A stretch of DNA of 61,595 nt from Solidesulfovibrio fructosivorans JJ] (GCF_000179555.1 NZ_AECZ01000022.1:1-61595), one strand, 5' to 3'; positions 9,796 to 17,964 are shown, numbered from the stretch's first letter. Program-made: numbers and translations. The notes: generated by a model from the sequence alone, not told the origin.

Positions 9796-9810
9796 GGGGG
9801 ATCGTCCCCC
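9796..9810 (+). terminator. Short hairpin after gatB
   Basis: GGGGGA/TCCCCC arms around TCG lie 15 bases after the gatB stop. No T-run follows. It is a weak terminator or attenuator candidate between gatB and mtnA. Confidence 0.35.
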
Positions 9811-9870
9811 ACATCTCCTCGCGAGAGGCATTAACCCCTTTTGTCGCATCATGCAGACGGATGGTAGCCA

Positions 9871-10914
9871 ATGACCGACCACATCGCCTTTTCCCCGGAC
9901 AGGCACGCCCTGCTCCTGCTCGACCAGCGTTTCCTGCCCGACCGCGAGGAATCCTTCGTGTGCCGCAACACCGCCGACACCATCTACGCCTTGCAGACCA
10001 TGGTGGTGCGCGGCGCGCCGGCCATCGGCGTCACGGCCGCCTACGGCTGCTACCTGGCCGCCCGTGAAGCGTGCGAGGCCGGCGGGGGCTGGAAGGAAAA
10101 GCTGGAGGGGCTGCTTACCGAGCTGGAAAGCGCCCGGCCCACGGCCGTCAACCTGCGCTGGGGCGTCGAACGCATGCGGCAAAAGTGGCGGGAACTCGGC
10201 GATATTTCCCTCGAGGCGCTCCTGTCGGAATGGCTGGGCCTGGCCGAGACCATGCAGGCCGAGGACATCGAGATCAACAAGGCCATGGGCAAAAACGGCG
10301 CGGCCTTGATCGACGACGGCGACACCGTCATGACCCACTGCAACGCCGGGGCCCTGGCCACGGCCGGCTACGGCACCGCCCTCGGCGTCATCCGGGCCGC
10401 CTTCGAGCAGGGCAAGCGCATCAAGGTCATCGCCAACGAGACGCGGCCCTTTCTCCAGGGCGCGCGCCTGACCGCCTACGAGCTGGCCAAGGAAGGCATC
10501 CCGGTCACCGTCGCCTGCGACAACGCCGTGGGCCATCTCATGAAAAAGGGCATGGTCCAGAAGGTGGTGGTCGGCGCGGACCGCATCGCCGCCAACGGCG
10601 ACGCGGCCAACAAGATTGGCACCTACACCGTGGCCCTGGCCGCCAAGGCCCACGGCGTGCCCTTCTACGTCGCCGCCCCGGCCTCGACCTTCGACCTGAC
10701 GCTCGCCTCGGGCGAACTGATCCCCATCGAGAACCGCACCCCCCGCGAGGTCACCCACGTGGGCGAGCACCGCATCACCCCGGAGGGCGTCCCGGTCTAC
10801 AATTTCGCCTTCGACGTCACCCCGGCCGAACTCATCGCCGGCATCATCACCGAAAAGGGCGTGCTCACCGCGCCCTACACCGACGCCATCCGTGCCGCCA
10901 TCGGCGGGAAATAA
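9871..10914 (+). CDS. mtnA: S-methyl-5-thioribose-1-phosphate isomerase
   Basis: Aldose-ketose isomerase of the methionine salvage family (eIF2B-alpha-like fold). The 347 residues include [15 protein letters not shown] near residue 48, [19 protein letters not shown] with the catalytic cysteine, and [20 protein letters not shown] with the catalytic aspartate. No other methylthioadenosine salvage genes are adjacent. The next gene is thi4, 39 bases downstream. MtnA homologues in other bacteria also act on 5-deoxyribose-1-phosphate from 5'-deoxyadenosine, so that role is a fair alternative in an anaerobe rich in radical SAM enzymes. Confidence 0.93.
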   Translation: MTDHIAFSPDRHALLLLDQRFLPDREESFVCRNTADTIYALQTMVVRGAPAIGVTAAYGCYLAAREACEAGGGWKEKLEGLLTELESARPTAVNLRWGVERMRQKWRELGDISLEALLSEWLGLAETMQAEDIEINKAMGKNGAALIDDGDTVMTHCNAGALATAGYGTALGVIRAAFEQGKRIKVIANETRPFLQGARLTAYELAKEGIPVTVACDNAVGHLMKKGMVQKVVVGADRIAANGDAANKIGTYTVALAAKAHGVPFYVAAPASTFDLTLASGELIPIENRTPREVTHVGEHRITPEGVPVYNFAFDVTPAELIAGIITEKGVLTAPYTDAIRAAIGGK

Positions 10915-10953
10915 CCCAACCGCAACCGAAACCGCCTGCTGAAGGAAGTCTTC

Positions 10954-11745
10954 ATGCCTCTTGACGAACGCATCATCACGGAAGCCATTGTCGACGGGTA
11001 TTTCGCCAAGTTCAAATCCAGCCTCGAACTCGATGTCGCCATCGTCGGCGGCGGCCCCTCGGGCCTTACCGCCGCCCGGCTCCTGGCCACGGAAGGCTTC
11101 AACGTCGCCCTGTTCGAACGCAAGCTGTCGCTCGGCGGCGGCATGTGGGGCGGCGGCATGACCTACAACGTCATCGTGGTGCAGGAGGAAAGCGCCCATC
11201 TGCTCACCGACGTCGGCATCCCGGTTGCCCGCTACAAGGACAACTACTTCACCGCCGACGCCGTGGCCGCCACCACCACGCTGGCTTCGGCCGCCTGTCT
11301 GGCCGGGGTCAAGGTGTTCAACTGCATGAGCGTCGAGGACGTGGTGCTGCGCGAGGTGAACGGCATCAAGCGCGTTACCGGCATCGTCATCAACTCCTCG
11401 CCGGTGGAAATGGCCGGGCTGCACGTGGACCCGGTGGTGCTCGGCAGCAAGTTCCTCATCGAGGCCACGGGGCATGCCACGGAAGTGCTGCACACCCTGG
11501 TGCGCAAAAACGACGTGAAGCTCAACACCCCTTCCGGCGGCATCGAGGGCGAGCAGTCCATGTGGGCCGACGTGGCCGAGACCAACACCGTGAAAAACAC
11601 CCGGGAGATCTTCCCAGGCCTGTACGTTGCCGGCATGGCCGCCAATGCCAGCTTCGGCTCCTACCGCATGGGGCCGATCTTCGGCGGCATGTTGCTCTCC
11701 GGCGAAAAAGTCGCGGCGGACATCGCCGCCAAGCTGCGGGGATAG
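10954..11745 (+). CDS. thi4: THI4-family thiazole synthase, His-type (sulfide-dependent)
   Basis: Makes adenosine-diphospho-5-beta-ethyl-4-methylthiazole-2-carboxylate, the thiazole precursor of thiamine, from NAD, glycine and a sulfur source. The 263 residues have an N-terminal dinucleotide-binding motif ([17 protein letters not shown], 28-44), the GGGMWGGGM loop (61-69) and the C-terminal [20 protein letters not shown]. At the position of the suicidal cysteine of yeast THI4 this protein has H157 (AGLHVDP). Methanocaldococcus THI4 also has histidine there and uses free sulfide catalytically. That fits a sulfide-rich anaerobe. It follows mtnA closely. Confidence 0.93.
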   Translation: MPLDERIITEAIVDGYFAKFKSSLELDVAIVGGGPSGLTAARLLATEGFNVALFERKLSLGGGMWGGGMTYNVIVVQEESAHLLTDVGIPVARYKDNYFTADAVAATTTLASAACLAGVKVFNCMSVEDVVLREVNGIKRVTGIVINSSPVEMAGLHVDPVVLGSKFLIEATGHATEVLHTLVRKNDVKLNTPSGGIEGEQSMWADVAETNTVKNTREIFPGLYVAGMAANASFGSYRMGPIFGGMLLSGEKVAADIAAKLRG

Positions 11746-11773
11746 GCAGGGCCGGAGGGACGCCTCCGGGGGC

Positions 11774-11840
11774 CCAGGGGGAACTTTTTGGAAAAAGTTC
11801 CCCCCTGGCCTCCCCTCAAAAACTTTTCCAAGGGAAAAAA
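11774..11840 (+). repeat. Palindromic intergenic repeat with conserved tail (copy 3), 3' of thi4
   Basis: CCAGGGGGAACTTTTT (11774-11789) pairs with 11792-11808, with one extra C in the second arm. The tail CCCCTCAAAAACTTTTCCAA plus GGG follows. It starts about 28 bases after the thi4 stop and runs directly into the 49-base dispersed element. Confidence 0.8.
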
Positions 11841-11889
11841 CGTATTCTTCAACTATGCGCCGCGTGCGGTCGCTCCGCCCCCAGCCGGC
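11841..11889. repeat. 49-bp dispersed intergenic element, copy B
   Basis: Begins CGTATTCTTCAACTATGCGC and matches 5092-5140 over 49 bases with about seven mismatches. It lies between thi4 and the LuxR-type gene. Its function is unknown. Confidence 0.7.
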
Positions 11890-11987
11890 ATAAGGCCTCG
11901 ATCGCCCCTTGCCGTGCAAAATTTTCCTTATTCGGATCGTTGTGATTCGGGGAAACGCCGGCTAGGCCGGCATCGCGAGGCGTCGTC

Positions 11988-12764
11988 ATGTCCCACGCCA
12001 ATCCCCCAACGGCGTTGCCGCATGAAAACCCGTTAAGCGGAGCGGATGCCCTCCTCCTTCTCGAACGCATTCAAAACTGCCTGGACTGCCGGTCGCGCCA
12101 AGCCTTTGCCCATCTTTTCCCCAAGCTCCGCTCCCTGTTGCCCTTCGACCACGCCCTGGCCGTGATCGCCCGTCTGGAAGACCAGACGGCCCTGGCCATC
12201 GACTGCTGCAACATCAGTTTTCCCGAACAGTGGCTGCGGGCCTACACGGCCGCGGACGCCTTCGCCGGCGACGCCATCGTGCGCCAAGCCCTGTCCGGAC
12301 CTGCCCCCTTGCACTGGGCCGAAACCACGCCGCGCCTGCCCCGGCCCAACGCCTTGTCGCTGTGCCGCGATTTTCGCATGCGCCAGGGCTGGGTCGCCGC
12401 GTCGGCGCCGCTTTTTGCCGCGCGAGAGCGCGCCCTTTTCTGCTTCGCCGGGGAGGTGGGCCGGCACGACCGGCGAAGCGCGGCCATCCTGGGGCATCTC
12501 CTGCCCCACCTCCACCTGGCGCTTAGCCAAACCCTCCGCGCCTCCGTGCCGGACAGGGAACCGATCGCCCTTTCCCGCCGGGAACGGGAAGTGCTCGACT
12601 GGCTCAAGGAAGGCAAAAGCTCCTGGGACATCGCCATGGTGCTCGGCATACGGGAGCGAACGGTCCGTTTCCACGTCGCCAACCTCATGCGCAAGCTCGG
12701 GGCGGTCAACCGGGCGCAAACCGTGGCTCTGGCCCTGCGGCGCGGCCTGATCGGGCTGGACTGA
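11988..12764 (+). CDS. LuxR-type regulator with acyl-homoserine-lactone-binding-like domain
   Basis: A 258-residue transcription regulator. The N-terminal half aligns by eye with the autoinducer-binding domain of TraR/LuxR. The pocket residues W, Y, D, W and G appear as W82, Y86, D95, W110 and G134, while the proline that normally follows the Asp is Ala96. The C-terminal LuxR helix-turn-helix covers about 194-255, with LSRREREVLDWL and ERTVRFHVANLMRKL. No luxI-type synthase is present, so it would be a solo receptor. The gene lies 112 bases upstream of an O-methyltransferase gene, and a long perfect inverted repeat lies between them. Binding of an actual lactone is inference. Confidence 0.82.
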   Translation: MSHANPPTALPHENPLSGADALLLLERIQNCLDCRSRQAFAHLFPKLRSLLPFDHALAVIARLEDQTALAIDCCNISFPEQWLRAYTAADAFAGDAIVRQALSGPAPLHWAETTPRLPRPNALSLCRDFRMRQGWVAASAPLFAARERALFCFAGEVGRHDRRSAAILGHLLPHLHLALSQTLRASVPDREPIALSRREREVLDWLKEGKSSWDIAMVLGIRERTVRFHVANLMRKLGAVNRAQTVALALRRGLIGLD

Positions 12765-12785
12765 CCCCTGGCGGTTCCGACAGGT

Positions 12786-12831
12786 GCGCGGACCGGATCG
12801 GTGGGGCATACTGGGCCGATCCGGTCCGCGC
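12786..12831. promoter_or_regulatory. Perfect 16-bp inverted repeat between LuxR gene and methyltransferase
   Basis: The arms GCGCGGACCGGATCGG (12786-12801) and its exact complement (12816-12831) enclose 14 bases. No T-run follows, which argues against a simple terminator. The repeat sits 46 bases before the methyltransferase ATG. It could be an operator for the adjacent LuxR-type protein or a leader hairpin. Confidence 0.6.
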
Positions 12832-12876
12832 CTCGCGCCGGACCAAAACGATCGCGCATCTCCAGGAGGGCTTCCC

Positions 12877-13896
12877 ATGCATGCCTCGAACACGGATTTT
12901 CCGACCATGGACGACCGTTTTATCTGGGACATCTGGCTGTCGAGCGTCCAGCTTCCCACCGTGCTGGCAGCGGACGAACTGGGCATCTTCGACCTGCTGG
13001 GCCGGCAACCGGCCACGGCGGATGCACTGGCCCGGGAACTGGGCCTCAACGCCCAGGCCCTGGTCGGCGTCCTGCCGCTGCTGGTCGGCCTGGGCCTGCT
13101 GACGCACCATCTGGGCCGCTTCGGTCTCACCGAGGCGGGTCGGCTCTATCTGCGCCATGACGGCCCATTCTACTGGGGAGAAGCCCTTGGGGTCATGCGC
13201 ACCCCGGTGGTCGCGCTCCTGTGCGACGCCCTGCGCGACCCGACCGAACGCCGGCATTACCAAATGGCCCAGGACTGGACCGAAGGCCGCATCGACAAGG
13301 ACGCCGCGACCGCCGTGGCCCGGCTCATGCACGCCCAGTCGCGGCCGGCGGCCCTGGGACTGGCCGCCACCGGGGCCTTTGCCGGGGTGACCCGGTTGCT
13401 GGATGTCGGCGGCGGCTCGGGATGTTTTTCCCTGGCTCTGGCCAAACGCCATCCCACGATGCGATGCACCGTGATGGAACTGCCTGGCATGTGCGAGGTG
13501 GTTGCCGGATACGTGAACGAGGCCGGCTTCGGCCGGCAGGTCGCCAGCCAGGCCGTGGACATGTTCGCGGAAGCCTGGCCGCGCGGCCATGACGCCATCC
13601 TGCTCTCCAACATCCTCCACGACTGGGACCCGGCGACCAATGCCCAACTCCTGATCGAGGCGCTGCGTGCCCTGCCGGCGGGAGGCCGCCTGTTCGTGCA
13701 CGAGATGCTGCTCGACGACGACGGCGCCGGCCCCCTGGCCGCGGCCGCCTTTTCGGTCATGCTGCTTTTGGCCACGGGCGGACGGCAGTATTCGGCCAGG
13801 GAGCTCGCCGCCATGCTGACGGAGGCTGGATTCACGGACGTGGGCGTGTCCCCGGCCTACGGGTACTACGCCCTGATCACGGCGCGAAAACCCTGA
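12877..13896 (+). CDS. SAM-dependent O-methyltransferase (Methyltransf_2 / hydroxyneurosporene-type)
   Basis: A 339-residue small-molecule O-methyltransferase. The N-terminal winged-helix dimerisation domain (about 15-95) contains LGIFDLLGRQPATADALARE. The catalytic domain has motif I LLDVGGGSGCFSLALAK (about 172-188) and the family signature SNILHDWDP (about 241-249). The ATG at 12877 is chosen because AGGAGG lies seven bases before it and the dimerisation domain begins there. The substrate is unknown. Its place behind a solo LuxR regulator suggests a regulated secondary-metabolite or signal-modifying role, which is inference. Confidence 0.85.
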   Translation: MHASNTDFPTMDDRFIWDIWLSSVQLPTVLAADELGIFDLLGRQPATADALARELGLNAQALVGVLPLLVGLGLLTHHLGRFGLTEAGRLYLRHDGPFYWGEALGVMRTPVVALLCDALRDPTERRHYQMAQDWTEGRIDKDAATAVARLMHAQSRPAALGLAATGAFAGVTRLLDVGGGSGCFSLALAKRHPTMRCTVMELPGMCEVVAGYVNEAGFGRQVASQAVDMFAEAWPRGHDAILLSNILHDWDPATNAQLLIEALRALPAGGRLFVHEMLLDDDGAGPLAAAAFSVMLLLATGGRQYSARELAAMLTEAGFTDVGVSPAYGYYALITARKP

Positions 13897-13938
13897 GCGG
13901 CGGCGGGCCGGTCCAGGGCAGTATTCGCACGTTTTCCC

Positions 13939-13968
13939 TTGACACATCTGCCCGTGGCGTGCTTTTCT
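13939..13968 (+). promoter_or_regulatory. Possible sigma-70 promoter for der
   Basis: A perfect TTGACA (13939-13944) is followed after 18 bases by a weak TTTTCT. It lies about 85 bases upstream of the der ATG in a locally T-rich stretch. Confidence 0.35.
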
Positions 13969-14051
13969 AGTTATTTCTTGTTGGCAAGTACCCTCACCCC
14001 GGCTCCCCGCCAGCCGACCCGCTTTCCGTCCCCAAGGAGACCCGATACCCC

Positions 14052-15383
14052 ATGCCCCCTATCGTGGCCATCGTCGGACGCCCCAACGTAGGCAAGTCCA
14101 CCCTTTTCAACCGCCTGGCCAAACGCCCGAAGGCCATCACCCACGACCGCCCCGGCGTCACCCGCGACCGCCTGGAGGCGACCGTCGAACTGGGCGACCG
14201 GATCGTGACCCTGATCGACACCGGCGGCATGGATTTCGACGCCCCGGAAGGCCTTGAACGGCAAATCGTCGTTCAGGCGGAAATCGCCCTGACCATGGCC
14301 GACGTGGTGCTTTTTCTCGTCGACGGCAAGGCCGGACGCACGGCGATGGATGACGAGATGGCCGAGCGGCTGCGCCGGGCGGGCAAGCCCGTCATCGTCG
14401 CCGTCAACAAAGTTGACGGAAGCGAACGCATCCCGGCCCTGACCGGCGATTTCCACGCCTGGGGCTTTCCGATACTGCCGCTCTCCGCCGCCCACGGCCA
14501 TGGCCTGCAGGATCTGGCCGAGACCCTGGCCAAGGCCCTGCCCGAGAAAGAAACACCCGGGGAAGAAGCCCTGCCGGCCCCCGAAGCCGGCATCCGTCTG
14601 GCCGTGCTCGGACGGCCCAACGCCGGCAAGTCCTCGCTGGTCAACGAGCTGCTCGGCCAGGAACGCCTCATCGTCAGCGACGTGGCCGGCACCACCCGTG
14701 ACGCCGTGGACGTGGCGCTGGTGAAAAACGGCCGGCGTTACGTGTTCGTGGACACGGCCGGGGTGCGCAAACGCACCCGCATCACCGACGGGCTGGAGCG
14801 CTACAGCGTGGGCAAGGCCCTCGGCAGCGCCAAGCGGGCCAACGTGGCCGTGGTGGTCATCGACGCCACGGGCGGCGTGGGCGTGCAGGACAAGCGGCTC
14901 ATTTCCTATCTCGACAAGGAACGCACGCCGTTTCTCATCGCGGTCAACAAGATCGACCTCGTCCCCCAGAAGGACATGATCGCGCTGCGCAAGGACATCC
15001 AGGACGAGCTGCGCATGTGCGGCCACGTGCCGGTGCTCTACATCTCGGCCGCCCAACGGAAGGGGATCGGCAAGGTCCTGCCGATGGCCGAGGAAATCTG
15101 GAAGGAATGCCAGATCCGGGTCGGCACCGGCGCGCTCAACAGGGCCATGCGCGAGGTGCTGGACAAGCACCAGCCACCGCTGGTCAACGGACGCCGGGCC
15201 AAGTTCTACTATCTGACCCAGGCTTCCGATCCACCACCGACCTTCGTCTTTTTCGTCAGCGACACCGAACGGGTGCGCGACTCCTACATGCGATACCTGG
15301 AAAACGGCCTGCGCAAGCTCTTCGGCATCAGCATGGCCCCGGTCAAGGTCGTCTGCCGCGCCAGCCACAAGCCGAAAGAGTAG
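14052..15383 (+). CDS. der: Ribosome-assembly GTPase Der (EngA)
   Basis: An essential GTPase with two tandem G domains and a KH-like C-terminal domain, needed for maturation of the 50S subunit. The 443 residues show the first P loop GRPNVGKS (10-17) with DTGG and NKVD. The second P loop, GRPNAGKS, starts near residue 187, with DTAG and NKID. The C-terminal KH-like part contains RRAKFYYLTQ. Length and motif order are canonical. It is followed by a composite palindromic repeat. Confidence 0.97.
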   Translation: MPPIVAIVGRPNVGKSTLFNRLAKRPKAITHDRPGVTRDRLEATVELGDRIVTLIDTGGMDFDAPEGLERQIVVQAEIALTMADVVLFLVDGKAGRTAMDDEMAERLRRAGKPVIVAVNKVDGSERIPALTGDFHAWGFPILPLSAAHGHGLQDLAETLAKALPEKETPGEEALPAPEAGIRLAVLGRPNAGKSSLVNELLGQERLIVSDVAGTTRDAVDVALVKNGRRYVFVDTAGVRKRTRITDGLERYSVGKALGSAKRANVAVVVIDATGGVGVQDKRLISYLDKERTPFLIAVNKIDLVPQKDMIALRKDIQDELRMCGHVPVLYISAAQRKGIGKVLPMAEEIWKECQIRVGTGALNRAMREVLDKHQPPLVNGRRAKFYYLTQASDPPPTFVFFVSDTERVRDSYMRYLENGLRKLFGISMAPVKVVCRASHKPKE

Positions 15384-15404
15384 GATAGGGGCGGGAAAAA
15401 ACGT

Positions 15405-15562
15405 GCGAGAGGGGGACCCTTTTTGAAAAAAGGGTCCCCCTCTCGCGCTCTCCCCTCCCAAAAACTTTCAATAGTTACAGGCGGTAACCGCCTACCCTTT
15501 GAAGAGTCTTTGGAAGGGGGGTCCGGGGGGAGAACCTTTCTGCAAGAAAGGTTTCCCCCCGG
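15405..15562 (+). repeat. Composite palindromic repeat (two palindromes), 3' of der
   Basis: The first palindrome (15405-15446) has perfect 20-base arms. It is followed by CTCTCCCCTCCCAAAAACTT and a small hairpin (GGCGGT/ACCGCC). The second palindrome (15523-15562) begins CCGGGGGG and ends CCCCCCGG. The whole unit is colinear with the reverse complement of 51196-51345. There it sits between two converging genes, and each palindrome follows one of them. Confidence 0.8.
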
Positions 15563-15581
15563 TTCGCATTTCGCCTGTCAT

Positions 15582-15628
15582 CGGCACTCGATGCCGGCGT
15601 CGCAGAACTTGCCCACGCCGTATTCGCG
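15582..15628. repeat. 47-bp direct repeat, left copy (displaced 3' end of the ARMT1-like gene)
   Basis: Identical to 17969-18015 at 46 of 47 positions. Read on the - strand it encodes RRREYGVGKFCDAGIECR and a TGA stop. That is the C terminus of the protein ending at 17965, with one Asp-to-Glu change, after which similarity stops. A terminator-like palindrome lies immediately downstream on that strand, as expected for an original gene end. Confidence 0.9.
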
Positions 15629-15658
15629 ACGGCGCCGAGAACCAAGAGGCCCCTTGCG

Positions 15659-16351
15659 CTACCATCGTATCGGCTTGCCAAAGCGATCGAGGTAGTGAAG
15701 TCCTTTTTTCCCTTCCTGGGCAATAATGGTGTCGACGATCCGCGGCACAACCTCCTCAATAGTGAATTTTGCCTCAGGGCCGCCCATATCCGTTTGCACC
15801 CAGCCCGGGGCGATGAGAAGCAGGGTCCGGTCGTTGGCGCGACGCGCCGCGAAGCTGCGCATCAACATATTGAGCGCCGCCTTGCTGGCCCGGTATACTT
15901 CGAATTCTCCCGTCTCGTTATTCGCGACGCTCCCCTGTCCCGAAGACATCACGCCTATGGTTCCTTTGGGACGGACATTGTCTGCAAGTTGTTCGACCAC
16001 CCGCATCGTGGAAAGCGCGTTTGTCACCATCACACGCACAAATGCATCCGTGGAAACTTCTCCAATGGTTTCATAACGGGGATTCGTGACACCCGCGTTC
16101 ACGAAGAGAAGATCAAAAGTCCTTCCCCGCAGGCGTTCCTTGCAATCTTCGATTTGCTCCGGGCTCGTGATATCGAGATATTCGATCTCGAGCCGCCCGG
16201 GACAGCTCTTGGCCAGGTCGTGCAACTTTCCGGGTTTTCCCTGGCGAACCGTTCCAACGACATTCCAGCCACGTTGTAAAAATTCCTGCGCCAAGGCCAA
16301 CCCAAGCCCGCGTGAAGCGCCGACAATCAAGGCCGCGCGGTTTATTCCCAT
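15659..16351 (-). CDS. Short-chain dehydrogenase/reductase (SDR)
   Basis: A 230-residue classical-type SDR oxidoreductase. The nucleotide-binding GASRGLG motif is at 11-17, NAG at about 85-87, and a catalytic Ser at 137/138 with Y153 and K157 (YRASK). The start at 16351 has GGGAGG upstream; an in-frame ATG at 16375 would overlap the upstream aldolase gene. The substrate is unknown. It is co-transcribed with the aldolase gene, 16 bases away. Base composition differs from neighbouring core genes, consistent with transfer. Confidence 0.88.
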   Translation of the reverse strand: MGINRAALIVGASRGLGLALAQEFLQRGWNVVGTVRQGKPGKLHDLAKSCPGRLEIEYLDITSPEQIEDCKERLRGRTFDLLFVNAGVTNPRYETIGEVSTDAFVRVMVTNALSTMRVVEQLADNVRPKGTIGVMSSGQGSVANNETGEFEVYRASKAALNMLMRSFAARRANDRTLLLIAPGWVQTDMGGPEAKFTIEEVVPRIVDTIIAQEGKKGLHYLDRFGKPIRW

Positions 16352-16367
16352 CGTAGCAGCCTCCCGA

Positions 16368-17078
16368 TTATTCATTGTCACACCACTTGCGCACCAGAAA
16401 CTTCCAGGGACGGTGCATGACAGACCGATGAAGATCGTCCGCCAGGAAGGCTTCTTGCGCGCAGAGGTACGTTGGATTTCCCAGCTGCATGGCCACAGGC
16501 TGCGCTTGTGCATTGAGGGTCGCATAGATTGCCCGGAAAACAGCCTCCTTGACCGAAGCGCCAACAACTGTGGCCCCATGCCCACGCATGAGTACCAAGG
16601 CGCTTTTGTCCAGACAGCGGGCCAGGGAGAATCCAAGCTCCTGGCTTGTTATCAACATGTCTGTCATTCCATTATCCTGTCGGATATCAAACACAGGCAC
16701 CCCGTACGCCAAGAAGCCGCACATATGATAAAGAGGCTGGAGTTGCGTTTTTGAAACACCAAAAGGTATCAGCGCGGGAGCGTGCGTATGCACGATTGCG
16801 TTGACATCGCTCCGGGCTTTGTAAATTTCGCCATGGAGGAATCGTTCGATCGATGGATTGGCGCAATCCTTCGCTATCGGATTGCTTTCCAGATCGAGCT
16901 CCATAAAATTGCCCGCATCTCCCGGCTCCGCTGCATTGTCACGGACCAGATAGTAACGATCCCCATGTCGCGGATGTCGCGCCGAGACATGCCCGAAGCC
17001 GTCCAGGATGCCTTCGCCGGCCAATATCCGGGTCGCGAAGCATAACTCCTCGAAAATCCGCGTGGTTTCCGTATCCAT
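16368..17078 (-). CDS. Class II aldolase/adducin family protein
   Basis: A 236-residue member of the zinc-dependent class II aldolase/adducin family, which includes fuculose-phosphate aldolase, ribulose-phosphate 4-epimerase and related decarboxylases. The metal ligands are visible as H97-x-H99 (HTHAPALIPFG) and H167 (RGHG). A glutamate lies in the PSIERFLHGEIY stretch (E78 or E84). It is preceded by a strong AAGGAGGAGG ribosome binding site, followed by the SDR gene, and faced by an AraC-type regulator. The reaction cannot be named from sequence alone. Codon use is AT-richer than the flanks. Confidence 0.87.
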   Translation of the reverse strand: MDTETTRIFEELCFATRILAGEGILDGFGHVSARHPRHGDRYYLVRDNAAEPGDAGNFMELDLESNPIAKDCANPSIERFLHGEIYKARSDVNAIVHTHAPALIPFGVSKTQLQPLYHMCGFLAYGVPVFDIRQDNGMTDMLITSQELGFSLARCLDKSALVLMRGHGATVVGASVKEAVFRAIYATLNAQAQPVAMQLGNPTYLCAQEAFLADDLHRSVMHRPWKFLVRKWCDNE

Positions 17079-17169
17079 TTTTCGCCTCCTCCTTTGTTGC
17101 CACGCATAAACAAAGAACGTAGAGGCACGGTATCGACATCACGCCAAATTATGTCGCCAATGGGCCACA

Positions 17170-17904
17170 ATGGACAGAGACCAACCGTTCACCAAGTATC
17201 TTCATGACGCGCACAAGCGTGTCGAAGTGCCGCTGCACAGCCACACAAACGGTCAGTTAAACTATATCGACAAAGGAACGATGCACCTCGTCTCTCCCGA
17301 GGCGCACTGGGTGGTCCCTTGGCAAAGAATCGTCTGGATTCCGCCCGACCAGCCCCACTCCGTAGCATGCGAGATGCTTTCAGGAAGCTGGAAAGCCATG
17401 ATCCCAAGATATTATGCGCAATTTCTTCCGAAGGAGATCTCGGTCCTGCGTACAAGTCCGCTCTTGCATGCGGCTCTTGAAGCCCTGCCGGTAAACGGCA
17501 AAACACTTCCCCCGGCCAGGCTCGAGCCGCTCATCGAGATCATCAAACAAGAACTTATGGATGCGGAGAACGAAGGGTTCGGCGTGACTTTTCCAAAATC
17601 GGATCAGTTGCGGAGGGTCACCGACATTTTGTTGAAACAACCTGAAGATACAAGAACAATTGATGCGTGGGCAAAAATTGCCGGGATGTCGAGACGCAGC
17701 TTTACACGACACTTTCTTGCGGAAACCGGCCGCTCATTCGGCGAGTGGAAGAGGGATGTCGTGCTCGGCAAGGCCTTGGGCCTGTTGGCCGAAGGAAGAA
17801 GCGTCGCGGAAATAGCGGACCAGCTGGGATACGCCTATCCAAGCGCCTTCATAGCGGCTTTTCGACGGAAATACGGCGCATCACCGCTCAGATTCAAAAA
17901 GTGA
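17170..17904 (+). CDS. AraC-family transcriptional regulator
   Basis: A 244-residue regulator. The N-terminal cupin-like AraC ligand-binding domain covers about 15-100, with VPLHSHTNGQLNYIDKG and WIPPDQPHSV. The C-terminal double helix-turn-helix covers about 140-243, with WAKIAGMSRRSFTRHFLAET and ADQLGYAYPSAFIAAFRRKY. It is divergent from the aldolase-SDR pair across about 90 bases, so it probably controls them in response to a small ligand. No clear ribosome binding site precedes the ATG at 17170, and the true start or a leaderless mRNA is open. Confidence 0.9.
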   Translation: MDRDQPFTKYLHDAHKRVEVPLHSHTNGQLNYIDKGTMHLVSPEAHWVVPWQRIVWIPPDQPHSVACEMLSGSWKAMIPRYYAQFLPKEISVLRTSPLLHAALEALPVNGKTLPPARLEPLIEIIKQELMDAENEGFGVTFPKSDQLRRVTDILLKQPEDTRTIDAWAKIAGMSRRSFTRHFLAETGRSFGEWKRDVVLGKALGLLAEGRSVAEIADQLGYAYPSAFIAAFRRKYGASPLRFKK

Positions 17905-17964
17905 CAGCCTGCGCGAAACCGCCGGCAAGCGCCGCCCCGCTGGCCCGCACAGGGCAATAGCGCC

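Noticed and set aside
9664-11919. A 751-codon open frame on the - strand across mtnA and thi4
   Set aside because: It is antisense to two well-supported genes, with composition typical of shadow frames and no domain.
11988-13896. A quorum-sensing pair consisting of synthase and receptor
   Set aside because: The second gene is an O-methyltransferase of the Methyltransf_2 type, not a LuxI-type synthase.
15475-15759. A 94-codon - strand frame containing part of the displaced gene end
   Set aside because: It crosses the SDR 3' end and the direct repeat out of frame with the conserved C-terminal peptide, and has no start signal.
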